Virus record (IMG/VR): IMGVR_UViG_3300003322_000736
Location: 1 to 28,100 of that record
From: a virus
Length of the DNA stretch: 28,100 nt
Reading direction: 5' to 3' (one strand)
Positions 1-8,330 of this stretch are shown here, piece by piece (the first letter of the stretch is position 1; every line of letters begins with the position of its first letter). The notes beneath the pieces are model-generated. The model ran no database searches, had not been told where the DNA came from, and saw only the letters and a program-made list of their open reading frames with translations. The position numbers and the translations under genes were made by a program.

Positions 1-1
1 G

Positions 2-1012
2 CTCAATACGGCGGGCTCGCTTGTGATGAACCAGGACCCGAACAGCAAGAAGTTCCTGAAGCCATCAGCCATTTCGGTGGCAGGGAAGGCCTATCATCCC
101 AGCCGGGCTTGCATCGTGATGAACGAGCAGCCTGTCTACATCGAATGGACGACGAGTGCCTTTGGCTTCGTCGGTCGATCGGTCTATCAGCGGCCCCTCT
201 TTCCGCTGAAGTCGTTTGTCCAGTCCATGATCACGGATGACATGGTGACACGGAAGGCGGGTGTGCTTGTCGCCAAGCTGAAGTCGCCGGGATCGATGAT
301 CGACAAGATCACGCGTGCCTTCTATTCAGCGAAGCGGCAGATCATCAAGGATTCGCGCACTAACCAAGTGCTATCCATCGGCGATACGGAAAGCATCGAA
401 TCGCTGAATATGATGAATTTGGATAAGGCGGGCGAGTTTGCCCGTACCAATATCATCAAGAACATCGCGACCGGTGCTGATATGCCGGCGCTGCTTCTGC
501 TGGAAGAAACATTGGCTCAGGGCTTCGGCGAAGGCTCTGAGGACGCCAAACAGGTCGCTTGGTACATCGACACCATCCGCAAAGACGCCGCTCCGATTTA
601 TCGGTTCATCGATGAGATCGTGATGCGCAAGGCATGGAATCCGAATTGGTACAAGTCACTCCAGAAAAAGTATCCAGGCGAGTATGGCAAGAAGGACTAC
701 ACCACTGCCTTCTATGAGTGGAAGAATGACTTCACGGCGACATGGCCCAACCTCATCGTCGAGCCGGATTCTGAGAAGGCAAAGACTGACGATGTAGTGA
801 CGAAGGCGGTTTTGTCCCTTGTAGAGGTGATGGCGCCGCAGCTCGATCCCGAGAACAAAGCCCGCCTGCTTTGCTGGGCAGCCGATCAATTCAATGGACG
901 CAAGACCTTTGAGGCCATCCCATTGGAGCTGGATGAAGAGGCCATTGCGGCCTATAAACCCCCAGTACCGATGACGGAAACCAAGCCGGAACCGGAATCG
1001 TCTCATTTATGA
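2..1012 (+). CDS. Phage portal protein, C-terminal part (DUF1073 type), 5' end outside window
   Basis: The reading frame is open to the left edge of the window, so the true start lies upstream; the GTG at 23 is probably internal. About 336 residues are visible. The stretch around residues 165-180, with the pattern ADMPALLLLEETLAQGFGEG, is what I know from DUF1073-type portals, which form the dodecameric DNA channel at one capsid vertex. The tail is acidic and Pro/Glu-rich and looks disordered. The gene ends in an ATGA overlap with the minor head gene, the usual portal-then-gpF order of tailed phages. The family call rests on remembered sequence character, not on a search. Terminase should lie just upstream, outside the window. 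Confidence 0.8.
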   Translation, partial: LNTAGSLVMNQDPNSKKFLKPSAISVAGKAYHPSRACIVMNEQPVYIEWTTSAFGFVGRSVYQRPLFPLKSFVQSMITDDMVTRKAGVLVAKLKSPGSMIDKITRAFYSAKRQIIKDSRTNQVLSIGDTESIESLNMMNLDKAGEFARTNIIKNIATGADMPALLLLEETLAQGFGEGSEDAKQVAWYIDTIRKDAAPIYRFIDEIVMRKAWNPNWYKSLQKKYPGEYGKKDYTTAFYEWKNDFTATWPNLIVEPDSEKAKTDDVVTKAVLSLVEVMAPQLDPENKARLLCWAADQFNGRKTFEAIPLELDEEAIAAYKPPVPMTETKPEPESSHL

Positions 1013-1830
1013 GCGCATCCTTTCGGCAAGCGATGGCAGAAGCCATGGAGGACTTCATCACCCATGGTTATCGCTATCCGGGCCAGCTATCGGAATGGAT
1101 GCAGCGTCTTCGTGTGTTGGCGCGCAAGGACATGCCTTCGTCAGAAGTGCTGCAGCAGCGCATGGCGGCATCGCTCAATGCCTATTTCAGGCGGGCGACG
1201 AGTTACCGCATGGGGCGGCGCAATCATCCCGGCGTGCCGCGGCAGACGATTGAGGCTGTCATTCCCAGCCTTCGCCCGCAGTTGACGAGTCGGATTCTGG
1301 CGAGCGCTGATCTGATCAAGCTCAATCGCGATCAGGCTATTGAAAAGACTCTGCAGCGATTCGCGGGTTGGGCATCTTCCATCCCCGAAGGTGGCTCCCG
1401 AGCCGTTGAAAAAGGTGACACCAAGGAAGGCATCCTGAAGTCGCTCCAGCAGCTCAGTTATGAGGAACGACGTGTCACGATAGATCAGGGCCACAAGTTA
1501 ATGGCTTCGGTCAGTGCGGTTATTGCTCAGCAGACCGGCGCCATCGCTGCAGTATGGCGCTCTCATTGGCGCCGTCCTGGCTACAACTATCGCGAAGATC
1601 ACAAGGAACGCGATCAGAAGGTTTACTTGGTGCGCGGCTCCTGGGCTCAGGAAAAGGGTTATGTGAAACCCGGCGACGCCGGCTATATCGATCAGATCAC
1701 CCAGCCTGGCGAGGAAGTGTTCTGCGAGTGCTATTTCGTCTATCTGCGCAATCTGCGGGACCTGCCCGTTGAAATGCTCACAGCGAAAGGCCGCGAAACG
1801 CTGGAAGCGACTAGGTTAAAGGCTGCGTAA
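1009..1830 (+). CDS. Minor head protein, Mu gpF-like (head morphogenesis)
   Basis: A 273-residue protein starting in an ATGA overlap with the portal. The C-terminal part (about residues 185-260) has the features of the phage Mu gpF family: a DHKERD segment, then YLVRGSW, then an ITQPGEEVFCECYF block that ends in YLRNLRDLP. The N-terminal two thirds are helical and basic. Mu gpF-type proteins are minor capsid components needed early in head assembly, usually encoded just after the portal, as here. It ends in a TAATG overlap with the next gene. The family call is by motif and position. Confidence 0.75.
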   Translation: MSASFRQAMAEAMEDFITHGYRYPGQLSEWMQRLRVLARKDMPSSEVLQQRMAASLNAYFRRATSYRMGRRNHPGVPRQTIEAVIPSLRPQLTSRILASADLIKLNRDQAIEKTLQRFAGWASSIPEGGSRAVEKGDTKEGILKSLQQLSYEERRVTIDQGHKLMASVSAVIAQQTGAIAAVWRSHWRRPGYNYREDHKERDQKVYLVRGSWAQEKGYVKPGDAGYIDQITQPGEEVFCECYFVYLRNLRDLPVEMLTAKGRETLEATRLKAA

Positions 1831-3641
1831 TGCCATCCGTCAGTGAGAAACAACACCGCGCCATGGAAGCTGCGGCGCACGGGCATTCGACGCTAGGCAT
1901 TCCGAAAGCAGTTGGTAGGGAATTCGTCAATGCCGATCAGGGACGCAAAGATAGTGCCAGTCATGGCGATTGCGCCGGCATCCTGTTTCGCGTCCGCAAA
2001 GGTCCGCTCTATCTGCTACTGAAGCGCGCGGATACGGGTGAATGGTGCAGTCCGGGTGGCCATCTGGAAGATGGCGAAACGCCCATGGAGGCGGCAGAAC
2101 GCGAATGCATGGAAGAGATCGGGATGTGTCCCGATGGCATTCGCTGGACGGTGCGGCGTAATTCCATACCGAAGGGCAAGGGCATCTTTACCTGCTATTT
2201 GCAGGATGTGCCTGAACCCTTCGAGCCTGAGTTAAACGAAGAACATACAAACTGGGGATGGTTCTCACCCGATAACCTTCCGCAGCCTATGCATCGCAAG
2301 GTGGCGGAAACGATCAAGCGCGTAACCGGCAACGAACTGGATATCGCCAAACGGATGGCGAAGGGCGAACTTCTCTCGCCGCAGCGTTACGAAAACGTCT
2401 GGCTATTTGATGTTCGTATTTCGGGATCAGGCGTCAGTTATCGATCCGACCCCGAGGAATATGTATCCAGGCCAGAGGACTATTACCAGTCCGATGAATT
2501 CCTGCAGCGCTGCAATGGATTGCCGCTGATCTTCATGCATCCCGAAGACGCGATCCTTAATGCAAAGGAATTTCGGGAACGCATCATCGGAACGATGTTT
2601 CTGCCCTATGTGAAAGGTGTTGAGCCTTGGGGCATTGCGAAAGTGTTCGACGACGACGGGGCGACGCTTATGCGGACGTCCCATTCATCGACAAGCCCGG
2701 CGGTTGTTTTCCGTGACGCCGGTTCGACTAAGGCCGTCCAGCTCAAAGACGGCTCAACGGCCTTGATTGAAGGCAAACCCTCCTACCTGGATCATCTCGC
2801 CATCTGCGAAGAAGGCGTGTGGGACAAGGGCGGGGAACCATCTGGTGTCAACTTAGACGGAGTATCAACCGTGGAAAATGAAGAAGAGAAGGTGCCCGCT
2901 TGGGCTGATGCGTTCATGAAGAAGTGCGACGAGCGCTTCGACGCGCTGGAGAACAAGGGCGAAGTCGCTGACCGCAAGGACGAAAAGAAGGCGGATTCCG
3001 AAGAGAAAAAGGCCGAAGACAAGAAGGCCGACTCCGAGGAAAAGAAGGCTGAGGACGAAGGCAAGAAGGAAGAGAAGGCCGAAGAAAAGGCCGCCGAGGA
3101 AGTAAAGGCTGCCGAAAAGGACGGCAAGAAGGAACGTGAAGCCGAAGAACGCGCCGATGCGCAGAACCGCAAGATCGCTGATCTCGAAGCGCGTCTCGCC
3201 TCCGTCACTGATCAGCTCAGCACCGTCACCAAGCCGCTGAGCATCGAAGACAAGGATCAGTTGGCCCAAGCCCAGTCCCGCGCCGACAGCATCGCCAGTG
3301 CCTTCGGTGAATCCGTGCGTGCGCCGTTGTATGGCGAGACCCCCGTGGCTTATCGCAAGGCGCTTGCGGCGAAGTTCCAGAAGCACAGCGCCACGTATAA
3401 AGACGTGAAGCTTGATTCGCTGGATGCCGTGAGCTTCGGTGCAGTGGAGAACTGCATCTACGCCGATGCGCAGACCGCCGCGCGCGCGCCGGCCAACATG
3501 CCGGAAGGCCGCTTGTTCGAGCACGTCACCATCGATCGCGCAGGTCGCCGCGTATCGGAATATACGGGTGATCCCGCCGCGGCGTGGGCTCCGTTCATGG
3601 CTCCGGCCATGGTTGCCCGCATCAACCGCAAGTTCAACTAA
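1830..3641 (+). CDS. Fusion: Nudix hydrolase + DUF2213-like prohead protease + Lys/Glu-rich scaffold
   Basis: A 603-residue protein in several parts. Residues 1-32 are a KQHRAM...GIPKAVGREF leader I have seen at the start of phage head proteins. Residues 47-165 are a Nudix domain with an intact box at 77-99 (G77, E83, R91, E92, E95, E96, G98). Residues 185-345 resemble the DUF2213 prohead protease family, with PLIFMHPED near 232-240, a SxSPAV segment near 288 and DHLAIC at 321-326. Residues 358-460 are Lys/Glu/Ala-rich and predicted coiled coil, with a 12-residue unit (KKADSEEKKAED) repeated exactly at 386-397 and 398-409. The rest is capsid-scaffold-like and runs to the end. Expected role: scaffold and maturation protease in one chain. 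The Nudix substrate cannot be told from sequence. Confidence 0.75.
   Translation: MPSVSEKQHRAMEAAAHGHSTLGIPKAVGREFVNADQGRKDSASHGDCAGILFRVRKGPLYLLLKRADTGEWCSPGGHLEDGETPMEAAERECMEEIGMCPDGIRWTVRRNSIPKGKGIFTCYLQDVPEPFEPELNEEHTNWGWFSPDNLPQPMHRKVAETIKRVTGNELDIAKRMAKGELLSPQRYENVWLFDVRISGSGVSYRSDPEEYVSRPEDYYQSDEFLQRCNGLPLIFMHPEDAILNAKEFRERIIGTMFLPYVKGVEPWGIAKVFDDDGATLMRTSHSSTSPAVVFRDAGSTKAVQLKDGSTALIEGKPSYLDHLAICEEGVWDKGGEPSGVNLDGVSTVENEEEKVPAWADAFMKKCDERFDALENKGEVADRKDEKKADSEEKKAEDKKADSEEKKAEDEGKKEEKAEEKAAEEVKAAEKDGKKEREAEERADAQNRKIADLEARLASVTDQLSTVTKPLSIEDKDQLAQAQSRADSIASAFGESVRAPLYGETPVAYRKALAAKFQKHSATYKDVKLDSLDAVSFGAVENCIYADAQTAARAPANMPEGRLFEHVTIDRAGRRVSEYTGDPAAAWAPFMAPAMVARINRKFN
2985..3056 (+). 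repeat. 36-bp coding tandem duplication in the scaffold region
   Basis: Two adjacent 36-nt units encode the same 12 residues (KKADSEEKKAED). They differ at several synonymous positions, so the protein copies are identical while the DNA copies have drifted. This points to an old duplication held by selection on the charged coiled coil. Confidence 0.85.
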
Positions 3642-3652
3642 GGGGCTAAGTC

Positions 3653-4252
3653 ATGAGCATTACTTTCAATCCCTCCCTGACCACGGCCCCGACTGGCAAC
3701 TTCGTCGTTTCGACGGAAGGCTTTTATGCCGGCTCGACGAAGGCCAATCCCTCCACGCGCCAACGCCTGGAATCGGGTGTCATCGCCTCCACGGTGAGTC
3801 AATCCTTGTGGGGAGGCATGCCGGTGACGGTAGGCGTCGATGCCGATGGCTCGCAGGGTTTCGGTTCGTCCCTGACGGTGCCGACTTCGCAAGCTACCAT
3901 CAATGGCTTCACCGTGTTCGACCAGGCCTATAACGGTACGATTGTTCCGGGTAACTCGGTGCCACTGTTTGCGCAGGGCCAAACCATCAACTACTTCCGC
4001 ATCGGCTCCGGTCAGACCATCCGCGTGCAATGCCTCGCTTCGCTGGTTTCGACTCTGGAAGCCGGCAATGCCGATCAAGCGCTGTATTGGGATCCGGCCT
4101 TGTTCCAACTCACCGCTTCTGGCACGTCCGGCGCGATTCAGTTGCCGGCGAGTGTGCAGATCAAGTCGGTGAACACCAATTCCAAGGTAGTCAGCTACAG
4201 CTCCGGTGTTGCGAGTTGGGTGGCCGGCGCCGTGGCCGAAATCATCCTCTAA
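3653..4252 (+). CDS. Capsid cement/decoration-like structural protein
   Basis: A 199-residue protein with a good AAGGGG site seven bases before the ATG. It is rich in Gly, Ser, Thr and Val, with alternating beta-strand character and no predicted membrane segment. It sits exactly between the protease/scaffold and the major capsid protein, where decoration or cement proteins are encoded in many tailed phages. The composition and the repeated ATINGF/TVFDQAYNG-type strands resemble the structural cement proteins (gp24-like) found beside DUF2184 capsids. The assignment is from position and composition; a structure prediction would settle it. Confidence 0.6.
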   Translation: MSITFNPSLTTAPTGNFVVSTEGFYAGSTKANPSTRQRLESGVIASTVSQSLWGGMPVTVGVDADGSQGFGSSLTVPTSQATINGFTVFDQAYNGTIVPGNSVPLFAQGQTINYFRIGSGQTIRVQCLASLVSTLEAGNADQALYWDPALFQLTASGTSGAIQLPASVQIKSVNTNSKVVSYSSGVASWVAGAVAEIIL

Positions 4253-4264
4253 GGAGCAGGCATC

Positions 4265-5293
4265 ATGAGCAATTACTTTCCCGCTCAGGCAAAAGTTACG
4301 CCGAGCTTCTCGGAACCGGACCTGATCATCACCTATGCGCAGCCTTCGGGCTTCTTGGGCGTCTTTGCGGGCGGCAAGCCGCGCGTGAAGATCGGAAGCG
4401 AAGACCTGTATGTCTACATCAACAAGCTCGACATTCGTTCGGCGGCGCAGATTTCTCAGGCCTCGTTCAACGAATTGCCGAGCGCCGCACTGGCCGCAAC
4501 CTACTACAGCACGCCGACGTATCTGGCCCGTACCCGTGCCATTTACGACCATCACGATATGGCGGCAGCGGCGAACTACAGTGTTTCGCTCCCGCATGCT
4601 CAAGAATTAGCCGGTCGCCAGGGCATCTTCCAGCAGATGCGCTCGGGTGCACTGTATGGCTACAACCCCTCCAATGGCGAAGGTCTGCTGAATACGCCAG
4701 GTGCCACCCAGGTTACGCTGCCGCCAGACAGCAATGGCAACGACACCGTATCGACCTACGATAACGGTGAGATGTCCTTGTGGCTGCTGGGCCAGATCGT
4801 GGCGCTCAAAACCGCCATGTTCCAGTCCGGCAAGAGCATCGCCAATCGCATCCAGATCCTTGCACCGCAGCGCGTAGCCCTGCAGTGGCAATACGGCGAC
4901 ATCGTGCAGGTTGTGCAGTATCAGCGCCCCGGTGCTGGCACGGCGACGACCTTGGAAGTCGTTAAGAAGGTGGCTGAAGAGGCCGGCGATTCGCTGGAGG
5001 TCTACTTCGACGATACCCTCATCGGCAAGGGCGCAGGCGGTACCGATGCGGTCATTCTGACCATTTCGGAAATCGAGCAACCCTCGATTGCCGGCATCAA
5101 TACCAATGAGTTCGCCGATCTGCAGCCGAACCTCAAGGCTGTCAACCTGATCTATACCGACATGGCGGCGCCGCGGAAGATTCCGACGCCTACCCCGGAT
5201 GGTGGCATCACGGAAGTCTACGAACAGCGCATGTCCTCGGGCTGGGGTGTTCGTCCTGAAGGTCTGTTCATCCTGAATCTCCAGTACCAGTAA
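4265..5293 (+). CDS. Major capsid protein (DUF2184 type)
   Basis: A 342-residue protein with a strong AAGGAG site nine bases before the ATG. It follows the scaffold and cement genes and is followed by a terminator, as expected for the most abundant virion protein. Features I associate with DUF2184 capsid proteins include the segment ARTRAIYDHHDMAAAANY, RQGIFQQMRSGALYGYNP in the middle, IANRIQILAPQRVALQWQYG and the ending WGVRPEGLFILNLQYQ. It should adopt the HK97 fold and build the icosahedral shell, processed or assembled with the protease upstream. Length fits the family. Confidence 0.85.
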   Translation: MSNYFPAQAKVTPSFSEPDLIITYAQPSGFLGVFAGGKPRVKIGSEDLYVYINKLDIRSAAQISQASFNELPSAALAATYYSTPTYLARTRAIYDHHDMAAAANYSVSLPHAQELAGRQGIFQQMRSGALYGYNPSNGEGLLNTPGATQVTLPPDSNGNDTVSTYDNGEMSLWLLGQIVALKTAMFQSGKSIANRIQILAPQRVALQWQYGDIVQVVQYQRPGAGTATTLEVVKKVAEEAGDSLEVYFDDTLIGKGAGGTDAVILTISEIEQPSIAGINTNEFADLQPNLKAVNLIYTDMAAPRKIPTPTPDGGITEVYEQRMSSGWGVRPEGLFILNLQYQ

Positions 5294-5317
5294 GCATTAC
5301 CGACAGCAGTACAGGCG

Positions 5318-5337
5318 GCTCCGAGAGGGGCTTTTTT
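5318..5337 (+). terminator. Rho-independent terminator after the major capsid gene
   Basis: Stem GCTCC, loop GAGA, stem GGGGC (one G-U pair), followed directly by six T. It starts 24 bases after the capsid stop codon. A second perfect hairpin follows at 5345-5362. Confidence 0.7.
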
Positions 5338-5344
5338 ATGCTCG

Positions 5345-5362
5345 GGCTCCAGCGATGGAGCC
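5345..5362 (+). other. Second hairpin in the capsid-downstream gap
   Basis: GGCTCC, six-base loop AGCGAT, GGAGCC: six perfect pairs without a T run. It lies between the terminator and the ribosome binding site AAGGGG of the next gene (5372-5377). It could protect the 3' end of the capsid message or act on expression of the downstream genes. Confidence 0.5.
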
Positions 5363-5384
5363 TGATCCTTTAAGGGGATCGATC

Positions 5385-5891
5385 ATGACTCTCTATATCG
5401 CCAACACCACGAAACAGAACTGGAACCATCACTTCCGGGTGCCGGAAATGACCCGTCCGTACTTCGTGCAGATTCCATCAGGTTCGCAGGTCAAGATGGA
5501 TGCGCGTTTCAGCCCGGAAACGGAAAATGTCATCATTGCCCAGCTTGAGAAGTATGGTGGTCGAAAAGCCAGCGATATCAGCGGCAAGCTGGAGCAATTC
5601 CCTGGCATCTTCTACCGACAGACCCGTCCCATCAGCGAAGACGAAATCGTTGCGGGCCATGAGGCTGTTGTGGATGGCCAGGAGAAACGTTCGGCGGCTG
5701 AGGCCACCCGTGCCGCCCTTGGCTTCGACGCCAGTAAGCGGGACAAGAAGCGTCGACGCAATGTCCAGGTGACGGAGGTGGAAGTCATCCAGGAAGTACC
5801 GCCGAATGAAAAGCCGACCGGTGATGAAGTGCATTTGCATGTCACCGTTGCGGCGGATGGCGCTACTAACGTCAAGCTGCCGGGCGTCTAA
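5385..5891 (+). CDS. Hypothetical head protein after the major capsid gene
   Basis: 168 residues from the ATG at 5385, chosen because AAGGGG lies seven bases upstream; an in-frame ATG at 5355 falls inside the hairpin and has no ribosome binding site. The N-terminal half (about residues 1-90) looks globular. The middle contains a very basic patch SKRDKKRRR, and the end is acidic with Val and Thr. I do not recognise a family. Position after the capsid gene and before connector genes fits a head-completion or minor virion role. The basic patch could touch DNA or another acidic protein. Confidence 0.6.
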   Translation: MTLYIANTTKQNWNHHFRVPEMTRPYFVQIPSGSQVKMDARFSPETENVIIAQLEKYGGRKASDISGKLEQFPGIFYRQTRPISEDEIVAGHEAVVDGQEKRSAAEATRAALGFDASKRDKKRRRNVQVTEVEVIQEVPPNEKPTGDEVHLHVTVAADGATNVKLPGV

Positions 5892-5894
5892 GTC

Positions 5895-6569
5895 ATGGCC
5901 TTTACCAATCCGAACACGCCGAATCTCGAGGATTTCATCACGTTCTGCCAAAACCAGGGCGTGAATGCGACTGTTCTTTCGCCGACGTCGGATTGGTTTC
6001 AGTGGGCGCTCAGCATTGCTCAGGACACGGCGCCTTACGTTTGTGAGGTGCCGGGTATTATCTATGTGCTGGCCGTCTACAACTTCGGCTTGCATTGGCT
6101 GATTTCGCAGGCACCGGACACGCTAGGTCTCGGACTGACAAGTCTTGCGTGGGCGAATGGTCTGGTCACGGCGACAACGACTGTCGCATTGGGTTTCAGT
6201 GTCGGCGATACGTTCAATGTGAGTATCGTAGGCGCGGCACCCATGGCCTACAACGGTTCCTATTTAGCCACGGTCACAGGCACGAATACCTTTACGTATC
6301 CGATGCCAACGAATCCCGGCGCATCCACAGCGCCCGGGTTGTTCAATCTGGCCTTCTTCTCGCAACTTCGTCGGCAATTCAACTTGCTTGGCTTTGTGGC
6401 GGGCGTGGTGCAGACCTCAACCGACCAGGGAACGAGCACGACGCTTTCTGTACCGGATTTCTTCAAGAACCTGACGCTTGATGATCTGGATTTCATCAAG
6501 ACGCCTTGGGGTCGCGCCTATAAGGCCTATGAGCAAAAGGCTGGCCCCACCGTCATTGGATTGACCTGA
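5895..6569 (+). CDS. Head-tail connector-like protein with inserted beta domain
   Basis: A 224-residue protein starting three bases after the previous stop, with only a weak ribosome site, so probably coupled. The framework at residues 1-81 and 150-224 is helical and resembles small head-tail adaptor proteins; it ends in WGRAYKAYEQKAGPTVIGLT. Residues about 82-149 are an inserted Thr/Val/Gly-rich strand region with SVGDTFNVSI, AYNGSYLATVT and NTFTYPMPTNPG, a motif order I know as an exchangeable Ig-like insert in many phage virion proteins. The adaptor role is inferred from gene order. Confidence 0.55.
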   Translation: MAFTNPNTPNLEDFITFCQNQGVNATVLSPTSDWFQWALSIAQDTAPYVCEVPGIIYVLAVYNFGLHWLISQAPDTLGLGLTSLAWANGLVTATTTVALGFSVGDTFNVSIVGAAPMAYNGSYLATVTGTNTFTYPMPTNPGASTAPGLFNLAFFSQLRRQFNLLGFVAGVVQTSTDQGTSTTLSVPDFFKNLTLDDLDFIKTPWGRAYKAYEQKAGPTVIGLT

Positions 6570-7042
6570 TGCCCGTCCTGAATTTAGGCGTCGTCGATGT
6601 CGGATATACCGACAGCGAAGGATCGGTGACGACGGGTGATGTGGCTGGCTGGCTGGAAGACCGCTATCACATCATGCGGACCTTCTTGGAATTGAACGAA
6701 GGATTCATTGAGCGGTGTCTCGTAGATGCTGCAGCGGGTGCCATTGAGAGCATCGCGCAGGGTCGTCCGGTTCCCGGATTGAATGCCGAACTCAATACGC
6801 GATTGGATGCACGGCAACTTTTTGGCTCCAGCGTCAATGATCGGATCGAAGAGCGCTTCCGCGACTTCCTGGATGCCGGTGAAATGAACCGATACTTGCC
6901 TCCCGATCAACAAAGTCAGGCGGCGGCGCAAGGCATCAATCACCGGAAGAAAAATCCGAATACGGGACAGGGGCGCCAAGCCTTCATCGATACCGGCCTG
7001 TATCAGGCCGCTTTTCGCGCATGGATGACGGGTGACCGGTAA
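6569..7042 (+). CDS. Neck/connector protein, function uncertain
   Basis: 157 residues, starting in a TGATG overlap and ending in a TAATG overlap. The N-terminal half is acidic and mixed. The C-terminal part has a linker (NHRKKNPNTGQGRQ) followed by FIDTGLYQAAFRAWM, a helix ending I associate with HK97 gp10-like or neck proteins ("DTGxxxxSF"). It lies between the connector and the candidate tail-completion gene. No enzymatic motif is seen. Confidence 0.55.
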   Translation: MPVLNLGVVDVGYTDSEGSVTTGDVAGWLEDRYHIMRTFLELNEGFIERCLVDAAAGAIESIAQGRPVPGLNAELNTRLDARQLFGSSVNDRIEERFRDFLDAGEMNRYLPPDQQSQAAAQGINHRKKNPNTGQGRQAFIDTGLYQAAFRAWMTGDR

Positions 7043-8001
7043 TGGGCCTCATCGGAGAAGCCACGCAAGCACCGCCACAGTTGGCGCAGGTGCTGGATGC
7101 CGGTATCAGCACGCTGTCGGCGGATCAGTCGATAACGTTTCAGCAGTACACCAAAGTCACGCTTTCCCAGGATGGCTATGTGTTTTGGGTAGCGACCGGT
7201 GAGGCGCAGGATTTCTCCGGTTCCCTGCATTACCTTACGGATCGCCACCAGGACGAAGATCAGACTGTTGCCGCGAATCGCTTTATCTTTACGGCGAAAC
7301 AGGAAATCACGGCGTTCAATTCCGTGAGCCCAACAGTGCTATGGATTGGCGCATGGACGGTTGATGGCGTCACGCTACAGATCGCCTTTGCGGATCGCGG
7401 ATCGTTCTACCAGCAAGCGGATCTCTGGCATTACTCAGGCTATGCGGTCTATCCCGCCATGGCTTCTCAGCTGGTGCAATCTAGTGCGGATTTGCCAGTA
7501 GGGCCGATTGTCAGCAATAGCCTGCCGATATGGCTGGCTCAGAATAGTTTTGCACCGGTCTACCCGTCATTCCTAGTTCCGGACAATATCAAACCGCCGT
7601 ATGTCGTCGCACATATCGGCGAGGAAGACACGGAGCCGCTAGGAGCTTTTCCTGTTATCCAGCTTCCAGGAACACCGGAAACGGGGACAGGAACAGCACC
7701 CATCAATCAGTTTGCCTCCGCGCAACTCATGCGCGACAAAGTACGATTGACGCTCTATGGCTTCACCAATCAATCAGCGGTGCAATTCCTGCAATCGCTG
7801 GTCGATGCCTCATGGGCCGATACGTTCGGCTTCTGCACCTCTCCCATACTTCGGGACGCCAAGCGCACGCAATCGGAAATCGCGGCGCTGGCCATGAAGA
7901 AAACGCTTGTCTTTGACGCCTCGTATTACCAAGGCACGGCGGATGCCTTTGCGCGGCGCTACATCCTTTCCGCCGGCTTCTCGTCCATTACTACGGAGTA
8001 A
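7042..8001 (+). CDS. Tail completion/terminator-like protein with N-terminal extension
   Basis: 319 residues. The C-terminal third (about 225-315) resembles tail terminator proteins: RDKVRLTLYGFTNQSAVQFL, then KKTLVFDASYYQGTADAFARRYI, a helix-strand arrangement typical of proteins that cap tail tubes. The N-terminal two thirds are beta-rich and I do not recognise them. Position just before the sheath gene fits a neck or tail-terminator role. The gene is coupled by TAATG to the one before. Confidence 0.5.
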   Translation: MGLIGEATQAPPQLAQVLDAGISTLSADQSITFQQYTKVTLSQDGYVFWVATGEAQDFSGSLHYLTDRHQDEDQTVAANRFIFTAKQEITAFNSVSPTVLWIGAWTVDGVTLQIAFADRGSFYQQADLWHYSGYAVYPAMASQLVQSSADLPVGPIVSNSLPIWLAQNSFAPVYPSFLVPDNIKPPYVVAHIGEEDTEPLGAFPVIQLPGTPETGTGTAPINQFASAQLMRDKVRLTLYGFTNQSAVQFLQSLVDASWADTFGFCTSPILRDAKRTQSEIAALAMKKTLVFDASYYQGTADAFARRYILSAGFSSITTE

Positions 8002-8006
8002 AACCC

Positions 8007-8315
8007 ATGCCTCAGAGTCCCATTGTTCCGCGTCCTGGCGGAAGCCGTTCTGCGCTCAACGTTACCGCGGCCACGGTCATCAAGGCCACGCCTGGAACCG
8101 TCTATCGCGTCGTCGTCCTGGCGGTCGCCACCGCGGGCACGTTCGGCGTTTATGACACCACCACCACGGGCGGCGCTGCTACGGCAAATGCCGTTTTCCA
8201 GGAAACATCCAGTTATCCCGCCGCAGGAACCGTGCTCTATCTGGAGTTCCCTTGCGCCAACGGCATCGTCGTGAATCCCGGCACCGGCGGCGCCGTCTCT
8301 GTTTCCTACGCCTAA
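8007..8315 (+). CDS. Small beta-rich virion protein
   Basis: 102 residues, almost all Ala, Thr, Val and Gly in alternating strands, with a PGTVYRVVVLAVATAGTFGVYD core and an ending YLEFPCANGIVVNPGTGG. I have seen this layout as a small structural protein next to phage neck or tail genes. It begins six bases after the previous stop. It may decorate the neck or tail. No specific function can be supported. Confidence 0.55.
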   Translation: MPQSPIVPRPGGSRSALNVTAATVIKATPGTVYRVVVLAVATAGTFGVYDTTTTGGAATANAVFQETSSYPAAGTVLYLEFPCANGIVVNPGTGGAVSVSYA

Positions 8316-8330
8316 TCGGAGAGCGCTCGC

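Noticed and set aside
2865-3524. 219-codon open frame on the - strand
   Set aside because: It mirrors the Lys/Glu-rich scaffold; Leu/Phe-rich and repetitive because of codon bias (AAG/GAA read backwards). The + strand gene is well supported.
3638-4603. 321-codon open frame on the - strand
   Set aside because: Antisense to the cement and capsid genes, Arg/His-rich without domain character, no ribosome site. A shadow.
4030-4764. 244-codon + frame over the cement/capsid junction
   Set aside because: Overlaps two convincing structural genes in another frame and reads as Arg/Gly/His noise.
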